A DNA stretch of 5,150 nucleotides from Alphaproteobacteria bacterium (GTDB taxonomy: Bacteria; Pseudomonadota; Alphaproteobacteria; SMXP01). The stretch is from the NCBI GenBank assembly GCA_028280675.1, contig JANQLI010000218.1, forward strand, positions 1-5,150, given 5' to 3'. The notes under the pieces were generated by a model that had not been told where the DNA came from, did not search any database, and saw nothing but the letters and a program-made list of their open reading frames with translations. The stretch's first letter is position 1. Each line of letters opens with the position of its first letter. Shown here piece after piece: positions 5,009 to 5,150 of this stretch. A program made the translations under genes and the position numbers.

Positions 5009-5150
5009 ATGACACCAACAAAAGGTTATTGTGACGGACCATTCGGACAAATCCATTATCGCACGGCAGGGGATGGCATTCCGCTGATCCTATGTCATCA
5101 GTCACTCACGTCGTCTATTCAATTTGAAGAAGCGTATGATCATCTTGCCG
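5009..5150 (+). CDS. Alpha/beta-fold hydrolase, N-terminal fragment (runs off right edge)
   Basis: Only 47 codons are visible. GPFGQIHYRTAGDGIPLILCH (positions 10-30) has the usual start of the fold: a strand, G-x-G, a second strand, then His30 followed by QS in place of the more common HG of the oxyanion-hole loop. The sequence after it, SLTSSIQFEEAYDHLA, fits the helix that follows in this family. The nucleophile elbow and the rest of the triad lie beyond the window, so the substrate is unknown. ATG 5009 is the only start in frame after the stop at 4922. GGGG at 4997-5000 is a weak RBS about eight bases upstream, and the sigma-70 promoter just upstream supports this start. Confidence 0.85.
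   Translation, partial: MTPTKGYCDGPFGQIHYRTAGDGIPLILCHQSLTSSIQFEEAYDHLA

Noticed and set aside
4825..5034. 69-codon plus-strand frame overlapping the hydrolase start
   Set aside because: It runs through the predicted promoter and into the hydrolase gene in another frame, without an RBS or family-like sequence.

Overview
The window looks like part of an alphaproteobacterial chromosome, plausibly a Rhodospirillales-like free-living or marine lineage. This is an inference from gene content (Tat-exported DMSO-reductase-family enzyme, Flp pilin, bactofilin, SYLF protein), roughly 50% GC and a sigma-54 promoter; no rRNA or marker gene is present to prove it. I see no tRNA, rRNA, CRISPR array, insertion sequence or phage gene.

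Layout. (1) Positions 1-1715, minus strand: the N-terminal 571 residues of a periplasmic type II DMSO-reductase-family molybdoenzyme with a twin-arginine signal, running off the left edge. (2) 1716-2076: a gene-poor leader with dyad symmetries and a terminator for the next gene. (3) 2077-2637, minus: an unrecognised 186-residue helical protein whose pattern resembles a shortened, divergent flagellin. (4) 2777-2971, minus: a small Flp-type pilin with a prepilin-peptidase site. It is preceded by a near-perfect -24/-12 (sigma-54) promoter at 3016-3030, so the longer reading frame reaching 3121 is not the real gene. (5) 2972-3444: a divergent regulatory region. (6) 3445-3993, plus: a secreted SYLF-domain (Ysc84/DUF500) protein, behind an AT-rich -10 element and a 12-bp direct repeat. 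(7) 4110-4619, minus: a bactofilin, ending in a strong intrinsic terminator between the convergent genes. (8) 4620-5008: non-coding, with a good sigma-70 promoter at 4938-4966 for the last gene. (9) 5009-5150, plus: the start of an alpha/beta-hydrolase.

How the genes relate. No single pathway spans the window. The pilin and the flagellin-like gene share a strand, are 139 bp apart and may form one sigma-54-dependent unit separated by a stem-loop; this is the most unusual arrangement here. The bactofilin (cytoskeleton/envelope morphogenesis) and SYLF protein (envelope/lipid binding) fit an envelope theme only loosely. The molybdoenzyme is probably the first gene of a separate respiratory operon continuing to the left.
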